Source: Caulobacteraceae bacterium UBA6225
GTDB taxonomy: Bacteria > Pseudomonadota > Alphaproteobacteria > Caulobacterales > Caulobacteraceae
DNA: 12,643 nucleotides
NCBI GenBank assembly: GCA_002441055.1
Contig: DJWR01000176.1
Location: 1-12,643, forward strand
Reading direction: 5' to 3'
The stretch's first letter is position 1. Each line of letters opens with the position of its first letter. The notes under the pieces were generated by a model. It saw only the letters and a list, made by a program, of their open reading frames with translations, was not told the origin of the DNA and searched no databases. Below, piece by piece: positions 7,193 to 12,643 of the stretch. The position numbers and the translations under genes were made by a program.

Positions 7193-7245
7193 TAGAGCCC
7201 TTTTTATCCGATCTGATTGAAGCAATCAGATCGGAAAGGGCTCTA
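7193..7245. repeat. Palindromic intergenic repeat, copy 2 (overlaps epimerase 3' end)
   Basis: Outer arms TAGAGCCCTTT (7193-7203) and AAAGGGCTCTA (7235-7245) pair perfectly. Inner arms CCGATCTGATTG (7208-7219) and CAATCAGATCGG (7223-7234) pair perfectly around a three-base loop, with a four-base bulge (TTAT) on the left. The layout TAGAGC-NN-TTT-CCGAT is shared with copy 1, so both look like members of one family. The right half is translated as the last residues of the minus-strand epimerase gene. It probably also acts as a transcript end for one or both convergent units. Confidence 0.82.
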
Positions 7246-8053
7246 GGAAAAAGCCGGGTGCTGAGAGCGACTGGGCGATCAGTTTTCGGGGGTCCTGCGG
7301 ATCGACGCCCAGGCTGCGCAGTCGCTCCACCGCGCATTGCGCCGCAGGCGGCATGGGGCGGTCGGCCGCCAGGTTGATGGTCCAGCCGGCCTGGTCAAAC
7401 ACCTCCGCCAGCTCGGCATTGGAGGTGTTGCGGCCGCTGGCCACATTCACGATTCCGGAAACCTCGCCATCACCCATGGCCAGCAGGGCGGCGGTCACAT
7501 CGTCGGCGTGGATGTAGTCGCGAACCGCGCCGGGCACGGAGTCCAGGGTGATGACCCGAGACCGCCGGGCCTTCTGCAGCAGGTCCGGCAGGAAGCCGCT
7601 GGCGCCCTCGGCCAGGTCAAAGACATTGGATAGGCGAGCCACACTGCCCCGCCCGTCGGACCGGGCCAGGGTCAGGTTCTCGCCCAGGGCCTTGGACAGA
7701 TCATAGACATTGCGCGGGGCGGCGGGATCGAAGGCCAGGATGTCGTCCTCCCGCCCGCCGGCCGCCCCCAGGCTGTCATAGAGCCTGGTGGAGGACAGAT
7801 AGATCAGGCGCTCGAAGCGGGCCTTGGCCAGCACCTGGGCCAGCAGGGTGACGTGGGCCTCCACCGTGTCGAAGGGCCGGACGGCGAAGTCCCCGGTCAG
7901 GCCGGCGCAATAGAAGACCCGGCCGAGGTCGCGGCCGAACAGATCGGCCTCGCCCCGGGGCGGCGCATAGACCGCCTCGCCGCGGTCCCGCAGGACCTGG
8001 GCCAGCCGGCCGCCGATGAAGCCGCCCGCGCCGATGATGGTCCAGCCGCTCAC
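7226..8053 (-). CDS. NAD-dependent epimerase/dehydratase (extended SDR), likely nucleotide-sugar 4-ketoreductase
   Basis: This 275-residue extended short-chain dehydrogenase has the nucleotide-binding GAGGFIG at residues 8-14, the LSST segment (86-89) supplying the active-site Ser/Thr, and the catalytic YDLSK (Tyr117, Lys121). RDYIHADDV near the middle is typical of sugar-nucleotide epimerases and reductases. As the last gene of the operon it is the natural candidate to reduce the 4-keto group of the CDP-sugar made upstream (inference; a 4-epimerase is the alternative). The start is GTG at 8053, overlapping the previous stop as GTGA. The final residues LEPFPI and the TGA stop are encoded by a palindromic repeat, so the original C-terminus may have been replaced. 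It is shorter than most 300-330-residue relatives. Confidence 0.85.
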   Translation of the reverse strand: MSGWTIIGAGGFIGGRLAQVLRDRGEAVYAPPRGEADLFGRDLGRVFYCAGLTGDFAVRPFDTVEAHVTLLAQVLAKARFERLIYLSSTRLYDSLGAAGGREDDILAFDPAAPRNVYDLSKALGENLTLARSDGRGSVARLSNVFDLAEGASGFLPDLLQKARRSRVITLDSVPGAVRDYIHADDVTAALLAMGDGEVSGIVNVASGRNTSNAELAEVFDQAGWTINLAADRPMPPAAQCAVERLRSLGVDPQDPRKLIAQSLSAPGFFLEPFPI

Positions 8054-8544
8054 CCCTTGCCGCGCTCGCCAATGCGACGGACCGGCGCGCCGGCATAGAC
8101 GCCATAGGGCTCAAGCCTGCCGCGCACCACGGCGCCGGCGGCCACCACGCAGCCCTTGCCGATCACGGCGCCGTCCAGGACCACGACCCCGGCGCCCAGC
8201 CAGACATCGTCCTCGATCACGATGCCGCCCCGGCTCTCCATGAAGCCCTGATCGCGGATACGCACATTGCGGTCGGCGATCTCGTGATTGGTCGGCGCCA
8301 GCGTGCAGTTGGCTGCGATCAGCACGCCCTCACCCATACGCACGCCATTGCCGGTATAGATGACCGTGCCGGAATTGACCGCGCAGTCCGCGCCGATGAT
8401 CACCTCGCCCGATCCGCCGACGGCCTTGATCTTGACGAAGGAGTCGATGAGCACCCGGGGGCCGATCTCGATCAGCGTGCCGCGCACCGAACGCTCGATA
8501 TCGGCCAGGGGCGAGATGGTGGCTGTGGGATCGATCTTCAGCAT
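8050..8544 (-). CDS. Left-handed beta-helix (hexapeptide-repeat) acyltransferase
   Basis: This 164-residue protein is built of hexapeptide repeats of the LbH type ([LIV]-G-x4), clear at about 47-82 and 108-140. The putative catalytic His87 lies in the TNHEI loop, and the C-terminus ends in the common YAGAPVRRIG motif. Such enzymes move an acetyl group from acetyl-CoA to a hydroxyl or amino group of a sugar, working as trimers. No sugar aminotransferase is visible, so O-acetylation is the simpler guess. The start at 8544 has AGGAGG at 8551-8556, 6 bases upstream, and overlaps the previous stop by one base (TGATG). Its own stop overlaps the next gene's GTG. Confidence 0.87.
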   Translation of the reverse strand: MLKIDPTATISPLADIERSVRGTLIEIGPRVLIDSFVKIKAVGGSGEVIIGADCAVNSGTVIYTGNGVRMGEGVLIAANCTLAPTNHEIADRNVRIRDQGFMESRGGIVIEDDVWLGAGVVVLDGAVIGKGCVVAAGAVVRGRLEPYGVYAGAPVRRIGERGKG

Positions 8545-9095
8545 CAGCGGCCTCCTGGCCCTGGGTGCGGCGCGAAATCCGGATAGCTGGCGTCCCGCTC
8601 GGAGATCACCTTGGGTTGTTCCGGCCAGGCGATGGCGAAAGCCGGATCGTTCCAACGCACGCCGGCCCCGTGGCCCGGCTCGAACATCGGCGCGATCTGG
8701 TAGAGGACGTCGGTGTCGGGCTCCAGGGTCAGGAAACCATGGGCGACGCCTTCGGCGATGAACAGGGCGCGGCCGGATTGCGCGTCCAGCTCCACCCCGG
8801 TCCAGCGGCCAAAGCTCGCGCTGCCTGGACGCAGATCCAGGGCCACATCGAAGATCCGCCCACGGACCACCCGCACCAACTTGGTCTCCCCGTGGGGCGC
8901 AGGCTGGTAGTGCATGCCCCTCAGGGTGTGGGCTGCGGTGTTGCGCGACAGACTGGTCTGGGCGGGGGCGAAGTCGATCCCCCCTTGTGCAAACTCGTCT
9001 GGACAATGCAGCCGGGCGAAGGCGCCCCGATCATCGACCACGGGGTCGGGATCAACCACCACCACGCCCGCGATCTCCGTGGGCGAGAACCGCAT
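8544..9095 (-). CDS. RmlC-like (dTDP-4-dehydrorhamnose 3,5-epimerase family) sugar epimerase
   Basis: This 183-residue cupin of the RmlC family epimerises 4-keto-6-deoxy nucleotide sugars at C5 and/or C3. Visible family features are DDRGAF (21-26), SLSRN then TLRGMHYQ with the base His62, RGRIFDVALDLR (79-89), and EGVAHGFL (115-122). Tyr132 in VLYQ is 70 residues after His62, the spacing of the catalytic pair in RmlC. The Tyr-Tyr that usually follows a few residues on appears as Met-Phe (137-138). No rmlA, rmlB or rmlD is present and the neighbours make a CDP-sugar, so the substrate is probably a CDP-4-keto-6-deoxyhexose rather than the dTDP-rhamnose precursor (inference). Start and stop both overlap neighbours as TGATG. 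Confidence 0.88.
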   Translation of the reverse strand: MRFSPTEIAGVVVVDPDPVVDDRGAFARLHCPDEFAQGGIDFAPAQTSLSRNTAAHTLRGMHYQPAPHGETKLVRVVRGRIFDVALDLRPGSASFGRWTGVELDAQSGRALFIAEGVAHGFLTLEPDTDVLYQIAPMFEPGHGAGVRWNDPAFAIAWPEQPKVISERDASYPDFAPHPGPGGR

Positions 9096-10333
9096 CAGTC
9101 GAGGACCCGCGTCACCGGCGAGGCGATTACGAAGCGGCCGCCCCAGTCGCGGATATAGGCCAGCTGGCCCATGATCTCATCCTTCAGGTTCCAGGGCAGG
9201 ATCAGCACATAGTCCGGCTTCACCTCGGCCACCTTGTCCGGCCCGTAGATCGGCGCATGGCTGCCGGGCAGGAAACGGCCCTGCTTATGCGGATTGGCGT
9301 CGAAGGCGCAGACGATATCGTCGGGCCCCACCCCGGCATAGTTGAGGAAGGTATTGCCCTTGGCCGCCGCCCCATAGGCGGCCACCGTCTTGCCGTCGGC
9401 CTTGGCCTGGCGAAGGAAGGCCAGGAAGCTGTCGCGCACCTCGTCGACCCGGGCGGCATAGCCCTCATAGGTCTCAAGCTTATGCAGACCGGCGGCAGCC
9501 TCCCGGGCGCGCAGGGTCTTGAGCGCCTCTGTCTCCTGATGGCTGGAGGCCTCATGGGCGCAGAACAGGCGCAGCGACCCGCCGTGGGTGGGCAGCAGCT
9601 CCACATCGAAGGCGCGCAGGCCATTGGCCCGCAGCACCTGGGCCACCGCCAGCAGGGACAGGTAGGAAAAGTGCTCGTGATAGATGGTGTCGAACTGCAC
9701 CATCTCCAGCATGTTCAGGAAGTGCGGGAACTCGAAGGTCAGCACGCCTTCCGACTTCAGCACCTCGCGGAAGCCGGCCACGAAGCCGCCGATGTCGGGC
9801 ACATGGGCCAGCACGTTGTTGGCCGCCATCAGGTCGGCCTTGATCCCCCGGGCGGCCAGGGCCTTGCCGGTCTCCCCGTGGAAGAACATGACCTCGGTGG
9901 GCACGCCCTTGTCTATGGCCGCCTGGGCGGTGTTGGCCGTAGGCTCGATGCCCAGCACCGGCACGCCGGCGGCCTTGAAGTGCTGCAGCAGGTAGCCGTC
10001 ATTGGAGGCGACCTCGACCACCAGGGAATCGGCGCCCAGGCCGAACCGGGCGATCATCGCCTCGGCGTAGCGGCGGGCGTGCTCCACCCAGCTGGCTGAG
10101 TAGGACGAGAAATAGGCGTAGCCGGAATCGAAGATCTCGTCGGCGGCGACCGGATCGTCCACCTGCACCAGGAAGCACTCGGCGCAGACTCGGGCATGCA
10201 GGGGGTAGGTCTTCTCAATCCCGGCCGCGAGCTGCTCGGCGGTCAGGTTGCTGTTGGCCAGGGGCTGGCGGCCCAGGTCCACCAGGGTGTGGGTCAGCGG
10301 CGTGCGGCAGAAGCGGCAGACAGGGGTCGTCAT
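9095..10333 (-). CDS. SAM-dependent sugar C-methyltransferase (NovU/TylC3 family)
   Basis: This 412-residue enzyme has the three-part layout of nucleotide-sugar C-methyltransferases. The N-terminal zinc domain has Cys6-x2-Cys9 and Cys50-x2-Cys53. The SAM-binding domain has VEVASNDGYLL at 106-116. The segment YHEHFSYLS (218-226) holds the Tyr/Glu/His residues implicated in proton abstraction in this family. The C-terminal domain has GAAAKGNTFLNY and ends near residue 412. TylC3 and NovU add a methyl group next to the 4-keto of a 6-deoxy sugar nucleotide (C3 or C5). Following rfbF and rfbG, it should methylate CDP-4-keto-6-deoxyglucose or its epimer, probably at C3 (inference). The ATG at 10333 is preferred because it overlaps the rfbG stop as TGATG; a GTG one codon upstream is possible. 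Confidence 0.9.
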   Translation of the reverse strand: MTTPVCRFCRTPLTHTLVDLGRQPLANSNLTAEQLAAGIEKTYPLHARVCAECFLVQVDDPVAADEIFDSGYAYFSSYSASWVEHARRYAEAMIARFGLGADSLVVEVASNDGYLLQHFKAAGVPVLGIEPTANTAQAAIDKGVPTEVMFFHGETGKALAARGIKADLMAANNVLAHVPDIGGFVAGFREVLKSEGVLTFEFPHFLNMLEMVQFDTIYHEHFSYLSLLAVAQVLRANGLRAFDVELLPTHGGSLRLFCAHEASSHQETEALKTLRAREAAAGLHKLETYEGYAARVDEVRDSFLAFLRQAKADGKTVAAYGAAAKGNTFLNYAGVGPDDIVCAFDANPHKQGRFLPGSHAPIYGPDKVAEVKPDYVLILPWNLKDEIMGQLAYIRDWGGRFVIASPVTRVLD

Positions 10334-11391
10334 CACAGGCTCTCGTAGGTCTCGATCTGCCCCAGACAGAGGTCGCGGGCGGCCTCGCCCTGCCCCTGGC
10401 GGCGATACCAGTCCATGGTCCAGGCCACGGCCGCAGGTCCGTCCAGCTGGCTCTCGAAGTCGAGGGTCCGCCGGGCGAGGCTCGCGTCCACCGCCAGACT
10501 TTTCGCCTCAATGGAGGTCGGGTCGGGCTCGTGGCGCCAGGGCTGGGCGTCCAGGGCGGCGATGGCCTGGGTCGCCAGCTCGCCCACGGTGATCTCGGCG
10601 GCGCCCGGACGGGGGCCGAAGTTCAGGGCGCGCGGGGTGTCGGGCTTCTGCACCAGGGCCTGGGCGAAGACGAGGTAGCCGGCCACGCAGTCGAGCACAT
10701 GTTGCCAGGGCCGCGTCGCCTCCGGATGGCGCAGGACGGTGGTTTCGCCGGCCCGGGCGGCGCGGACGATATCGGCCACCAGGCGATCGCGGGAGAAGTC
10801 TCCGCCGCCGATCACATTGCCGCCGCGGGCGGTGGCCACCGGCACCCCGGCCTTGTCGAAATAGGAGCGGGCGAAGCTGGAGGTGACGATCTCGGCGCAG
10901 GCCTTGGACGCCGAATAGGGATCCTTGCCTCCCAGGGCGTCGCCCTCCTGGAAGGCGCGGCCGCCGTCGTTATTGGCGTAGACCTTGTCCGAGGTGATCA
11001 CCAGCACGGCGCGCAGGGCGTCCTCGTCCCGCAGCGATTCCAGCAGGTGGGCCGTGCCCATGATGTTGGTGGAAAACGCGCCGACCGGATCCTCGATGGC
11101 CGCGCGCACGATGGGCTGGGCGGCCATGTGCAGAACAAGGTCGAAGGGCTGGCCCCCGACCACGTCCAGCACCGCGCGGCGATCACGCAGGTCCACCAGA
11201 TGCGAGGCGGCCAGATGGTCGTAGCCGGCCAGGTCGGCGAGCGCCGGGGTCTGGTCGGGCGCGAGCGCCAGACCCGTCACCTTGGCGCCCATGCGGGCGA
11301 GCCAAAGGCCCGTCCAGGCGCCCTTGAAGCCGGTGTGGCCGGTGAGCAGGACGCGCTTGCCGGCCCAGAAGTCCGGGTCGGGCCTGATCAT
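10333..11391 (-). CDS. rfbG: CDP-glucose 4,6-dehydratase
   Basis: This 352-residue extended SDR converts CDP-D-glucose to CDP-4-keto-6-deoxy-D-glucose. Family marks are the start MIRPDPDFWAGKRVLLTGHTG with the NAD site TGHTGFKG (17-24), ITSDKVY (132-138) with the Thr133/Asp135/Lys136 active-site residues, catalytic YSASK (Tyr159, Lys163) and the RGGNVIGGGD segment (189-198) characteristic of CDP-glucose dehydratases. The ATG at 11391 is chosen over one 12 codons upstream because it overlaps the rfbF stop as ATGA and gives the normal N-terminus. It directly follows rfbF, the usual order in CDP-deoxysugar loci. No 3-dehydrase (rfbH) is present in the window, so 3,6-dideoxyhexoses such as abequose are not predicted. 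Confidence 0.95.
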   Translation of the reverse strand: MIRPDPDFWAGKRVLLTGHTGFKGAWTGLWLARMGAKVTGLALAPDQTPALADLAGYDHLAASHLVDLRDRRAVLDVVGGQPFDLVLHMAAQPIVRAAIEDPVGAFSTNIMGTAHLLESLRDEDALRAVLVITSDKVYANNDGGRAFQEGDALGGKDPYSASKACAEIVTSSFARSYFDKAGVPVATARGGNVIGGGDFSRDRLVADIVRAARAGETTVLRHPEATRPWQHVLDCVAGYLVFAQALVQKPDTPRALNFGPRPGAAEITVGELATQAIAALDAQPWRHEPDPTSIEAKSLAVDASLARRTLDFESQLDGPAAVAWTMDWYRRQGQGEAARDLCLGQIETYESL

Positions 11392-12161
11392 GCCCACTTG
11401 CGCCAGGGCGCCTGACCGGACGCCCATAGGCTCTCCAGCTGGTTCTTGTCGCGCAGGGTGTCCATGGCCGCCCAGAAGCCATCATGGCGATAGGCGATCA
11501 GCTCGCCGTCGGCGGCCAGACCTTCCAGGGGGCCGAGTTCCCAGACGGTGGTGTCATTCTCGACCCGGTCGATCACCGAAGGGTCGAGGACGAAGAAGCC
11601 GCCATTGATCAGGCCGTTATCGCCCGGCGGCTTCTCCACGAAGCGATCCACCCGGTCGCCGGTCATCTCCAGGGCGCCATAACGGCCAGGGGGCGCCACG
11701 GCGGTCACCGTCGCGAGCTTGCCGTGGTCGGCATGGAACTTGGCCAGGGCCGCCAGGTCCACATCGGCGACCCCGTCCCCGTAGGTGAAGAAGAAGGGCT
11801 GGCCAGGGTCGAGGAATTCCCGAACCCGCTTCAGCCGACCGCCGGTCATGGTGTCGGCGCCGGTGTCCACCAGGGTCACCTTCCAAGGCTCATGCTTGGT
11901 GGCGTGATAGTCGATGGCCCGATTGGCCAGGTCGACGGTGAAGTCGGCGTTGTGCAGGACGTAGTTGGCGAAATATTCCTTCACCACATAGCCCTTGTAG
12001 CCCAGGCACACGACGAACTCGTTGAAGCCGTGGTGTGAGAACATCTTCATGATGTGCCAGAGGATCGGCCGGCCGCCGACCTCGATCATCGGCTTGGGCC
12101 GCAGGTGGCTTTCCTCGGAAATCCGGGTGCCCAGGCCGCCGGCCAGGATGACGACTTTCAT
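11388..12161 (-). CDS. rfbF: Glucose-1-phosphate cytidylyltransferase
   Basis: This 257-residue nucleotidyltransferase makes CDP-glucose from CTP and glucose-1-phosphate, the entry step of CDP-6-deoxysugar pathways. The N-terminal signature runs from residue 3 (VVILAGGLGTR) through LRPKPMIEVG (20-29), with the metal and substrate region FFFTYGDGVADVD at about 124-136, VEKP later, and the C-terminal WAAMDTLRDK typical of RfbF. The length is normal. GGGGGAGG (12169-12176) lies 7 bases before the ATG, a strong ribosome site. It is 26 bases after the CmcI-like gene and overlaps rfbG by 4 bases. The cytidylyltransferase signature separates it from rmlA (thymidylyl) and galU (uridylyl). Confidence 0.96.
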   Translation of the reverse strand: MKVVILAGGLGTRISEESHLRPKPMIEVGGRPILWHIMKMFSHHGFNEFVVCLGYKGYVVKEYFANYVLHNADFTVDLANRAIDYHATKHEPWKVTLVDTGADTMTGGRLKRVREFLDPGQPFFFTYGDGVADVDLAALAKFHADHGKLATVTAVAPPGRYGALEMTGDRVDRFVEKPPGDNGLINGGFFVLDPSVIDRVENDTTVWELGPLEGLAADGELIAYRHDGFWAAMDTLRDKNQLESLWASGQAPWRKWA

Positions 12162-12187
12162 CGCAGTACCTCCCCCTTGGCCAGGCT

Positions 12188-12643
12188 TCAGGCGATCCGC
12201 TTGACGAAGGCGTCAGGCCAGTAGGTGACCCGCGAATTCACCACCCCTTCGTTGAAGGGGAAGGTCGGCTCTTCGATGATGAAGCGCTTATCCTCGGCGA
12301 CGAAGTCATGCACCGCCTGGCGAGGATTGTTCCAGGTCCAGTCCTCAGCCGTGCGCGGGCCGCCGACCACCTGCTCCATGATCCCGTCGGTGGCGACGAT
12401 ATAGGAGCCCACCGGCACCATGTCGGCATAGGCGCGGAGTTCGTCGAGCACATGGCCCTTGGTGTGGTTGGAATCGAGCACCACCAGCACGGTCTCGCCG
12501 GGCTTGATCTGCGCCTTCACCTGTTCGACCACCTCGGGCGCGGTCGACGAGCCTTCGATCAGTTCGATCCGCTTCTTCATCGGATGGGCTTCGATGGCCG
12601 TGCGGTTGTGCGGCCGGATCTCGATGTCGATCCCGATCACCCG
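12188..12643 (-). CDS. CmcI-family (cephalosporin hydroxylase-like) SAM-dependent methyltransferase, 5' end outside window
   Basis: The C-terminal 151 residues are visible; the gene enters from the right edge and the GTG near the edge (12640) is probably an internal Val. RVIGIDIEIRPHNR, IELIEGSS, VLVVLDSNHTK.HVLDEL and the PVGSYIVATDGIME stretch are typical of the PF04989 family, a Rossmann methyltransferase fold. Despite the 'cephalosporin hydroxylase' name, members in sugar loci act as O-methyltransferases; mycobacterial Rv2959c methylates a rhamnosyl residue (recalled). Here it probably O-methylates the sugar made by the downstream genes or a glycan containing it (inference). It reads in the same direction as rfbF, 26 bases upstream, so it likely belongs to the same operon, whose promoter lies beyond the window. 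Confidence 0.85.
   Translation of the reverse strand, partial: RVIGIDIEIRPHNRTAIEAHPMKKRIELIEGSSTAPEVVEQVKAQIKPGETVLVVLDSNHTKGHVLDELRAYADMVPVGSYIVATDGIMEQVVGGPRTAEDWTWNNPRQAVHDFVAEDKRFIIEEPTFPFNEGVVNSRVTYWPDAFVKRIA

Noticed and set aside
7130..7245. Insertion sequence or CRISPR repeats
   Set aside because: There are only two short imperfectly related palindromes, with no transposase, target duplication or regular spacers.
8050..9006. Longer 318-residue form of the acyltransferase
   Set aside because: The extra N-terminal part is the RmlC-like gene read in another frame. The ATG at 8544 has a strong AGGAGG site and begins the beta-helix protein.
8987..10099. 370-codon open frame on the plus strand
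   Set aside because: It is antisense to the C-methyltransferase gene and is compositionally typical of a shadow frame.
10531..11415. 294-codon open frame on the plus strand
   Set aside because: It is antisense to rfbG; no domain or ribosome site supports it.
8544..12161. A dTDP-L-rhamnose (rmlBADC) locus
   Set aside because: Only an RmlC-like gene is present; the nucleotidyltransferase and dehydratase have CDP-glucose family signatures, and rmlD-type and rmlB genes are missing.
12188..12643. Beta-lactam (cephalosporin) biosynthesis gene
   Set aside because: The family name is historical. The setting is a nucleotide-sugar operon, and family members elsewhere are sugar O-methyltransferases.

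Overview
The window is high-GC DNA, almost entirely coding, with the gene content of an alphaproteobacterium of the family Caulobacteraceae (Caulobacter, Phenylobacterium or a close relative). The main reason is a LOV-domain HisKA_2 kinase followed by a single-domain response regulator, the lovK-lovR arrangement known from Caulobacter, lying beside phoR-pstC. A GGAAC-N16-CGTT promoter of the alphaproteobacterial general stress sigma factor (SigT/EcfG) precedes lovK. The genus is an inference.

Left part (1-2751, minus strand): phoR, the phosphate-sensing histidine kinase, is followed downstream by pstC, the phosphate ABC permease, which runs off the left edge. A three-repeat Pho box overlaps the phoR stop codon and should give pstC its own PhoB-dependent promoter.

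Middle (2752-7132, plus strand): a divergent intergenic region leads into lovK and lovR (overlapping by 8 bases), then a SemiSWEET sugar transporter 3 bases later, then a 772-residue TPR plus GT41 (O-GlcNAc-transferase-like) glycosyltransferase after a 62-base gap. This looks like a stress- and light-linked transcription unit with a sugar transporter in it and perhaps the protein glycosyltransferase at its end.

Junction (7130-7245): two related palindromic repeats lie between the convergent genes. One supplies the stop codon of the glycosyltransferase; the other encodes the last residues and stop codon of the opposing epimerase gene.

Right part (7226-12643, minus strand): a tightly packed nucleotide-sugar operon. 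In transcription order it holds a CmcI-family (probable sugar O-methyltransferase) gene cut by the right edge, rfbF (glucose-1-phosphate cytidylyltransferase), rfbG (CDP-glucose 4,6-dehydratase), a NovU/TylC3-type sugar C-methyltransferase, an RmlC-like epimerase, a left-handed beta-helix acyltransferase and an NAD-dependent epimerase/reductase. From rfbF onward every stop overlaps the next start (ATGA, TGATG, TGATG, TGATG, GTGA). Read together, these genes predict a CDP-linked 6-deoxyhexose that is C-methylated (probably at C3), epimerised, reduced at C4 and possibly O-acylated and O-methylated, destined for a surface polysaccharide or glycoprotein. No tRNA, rRNA, CRISPR array, transposase or phage gene was seen.
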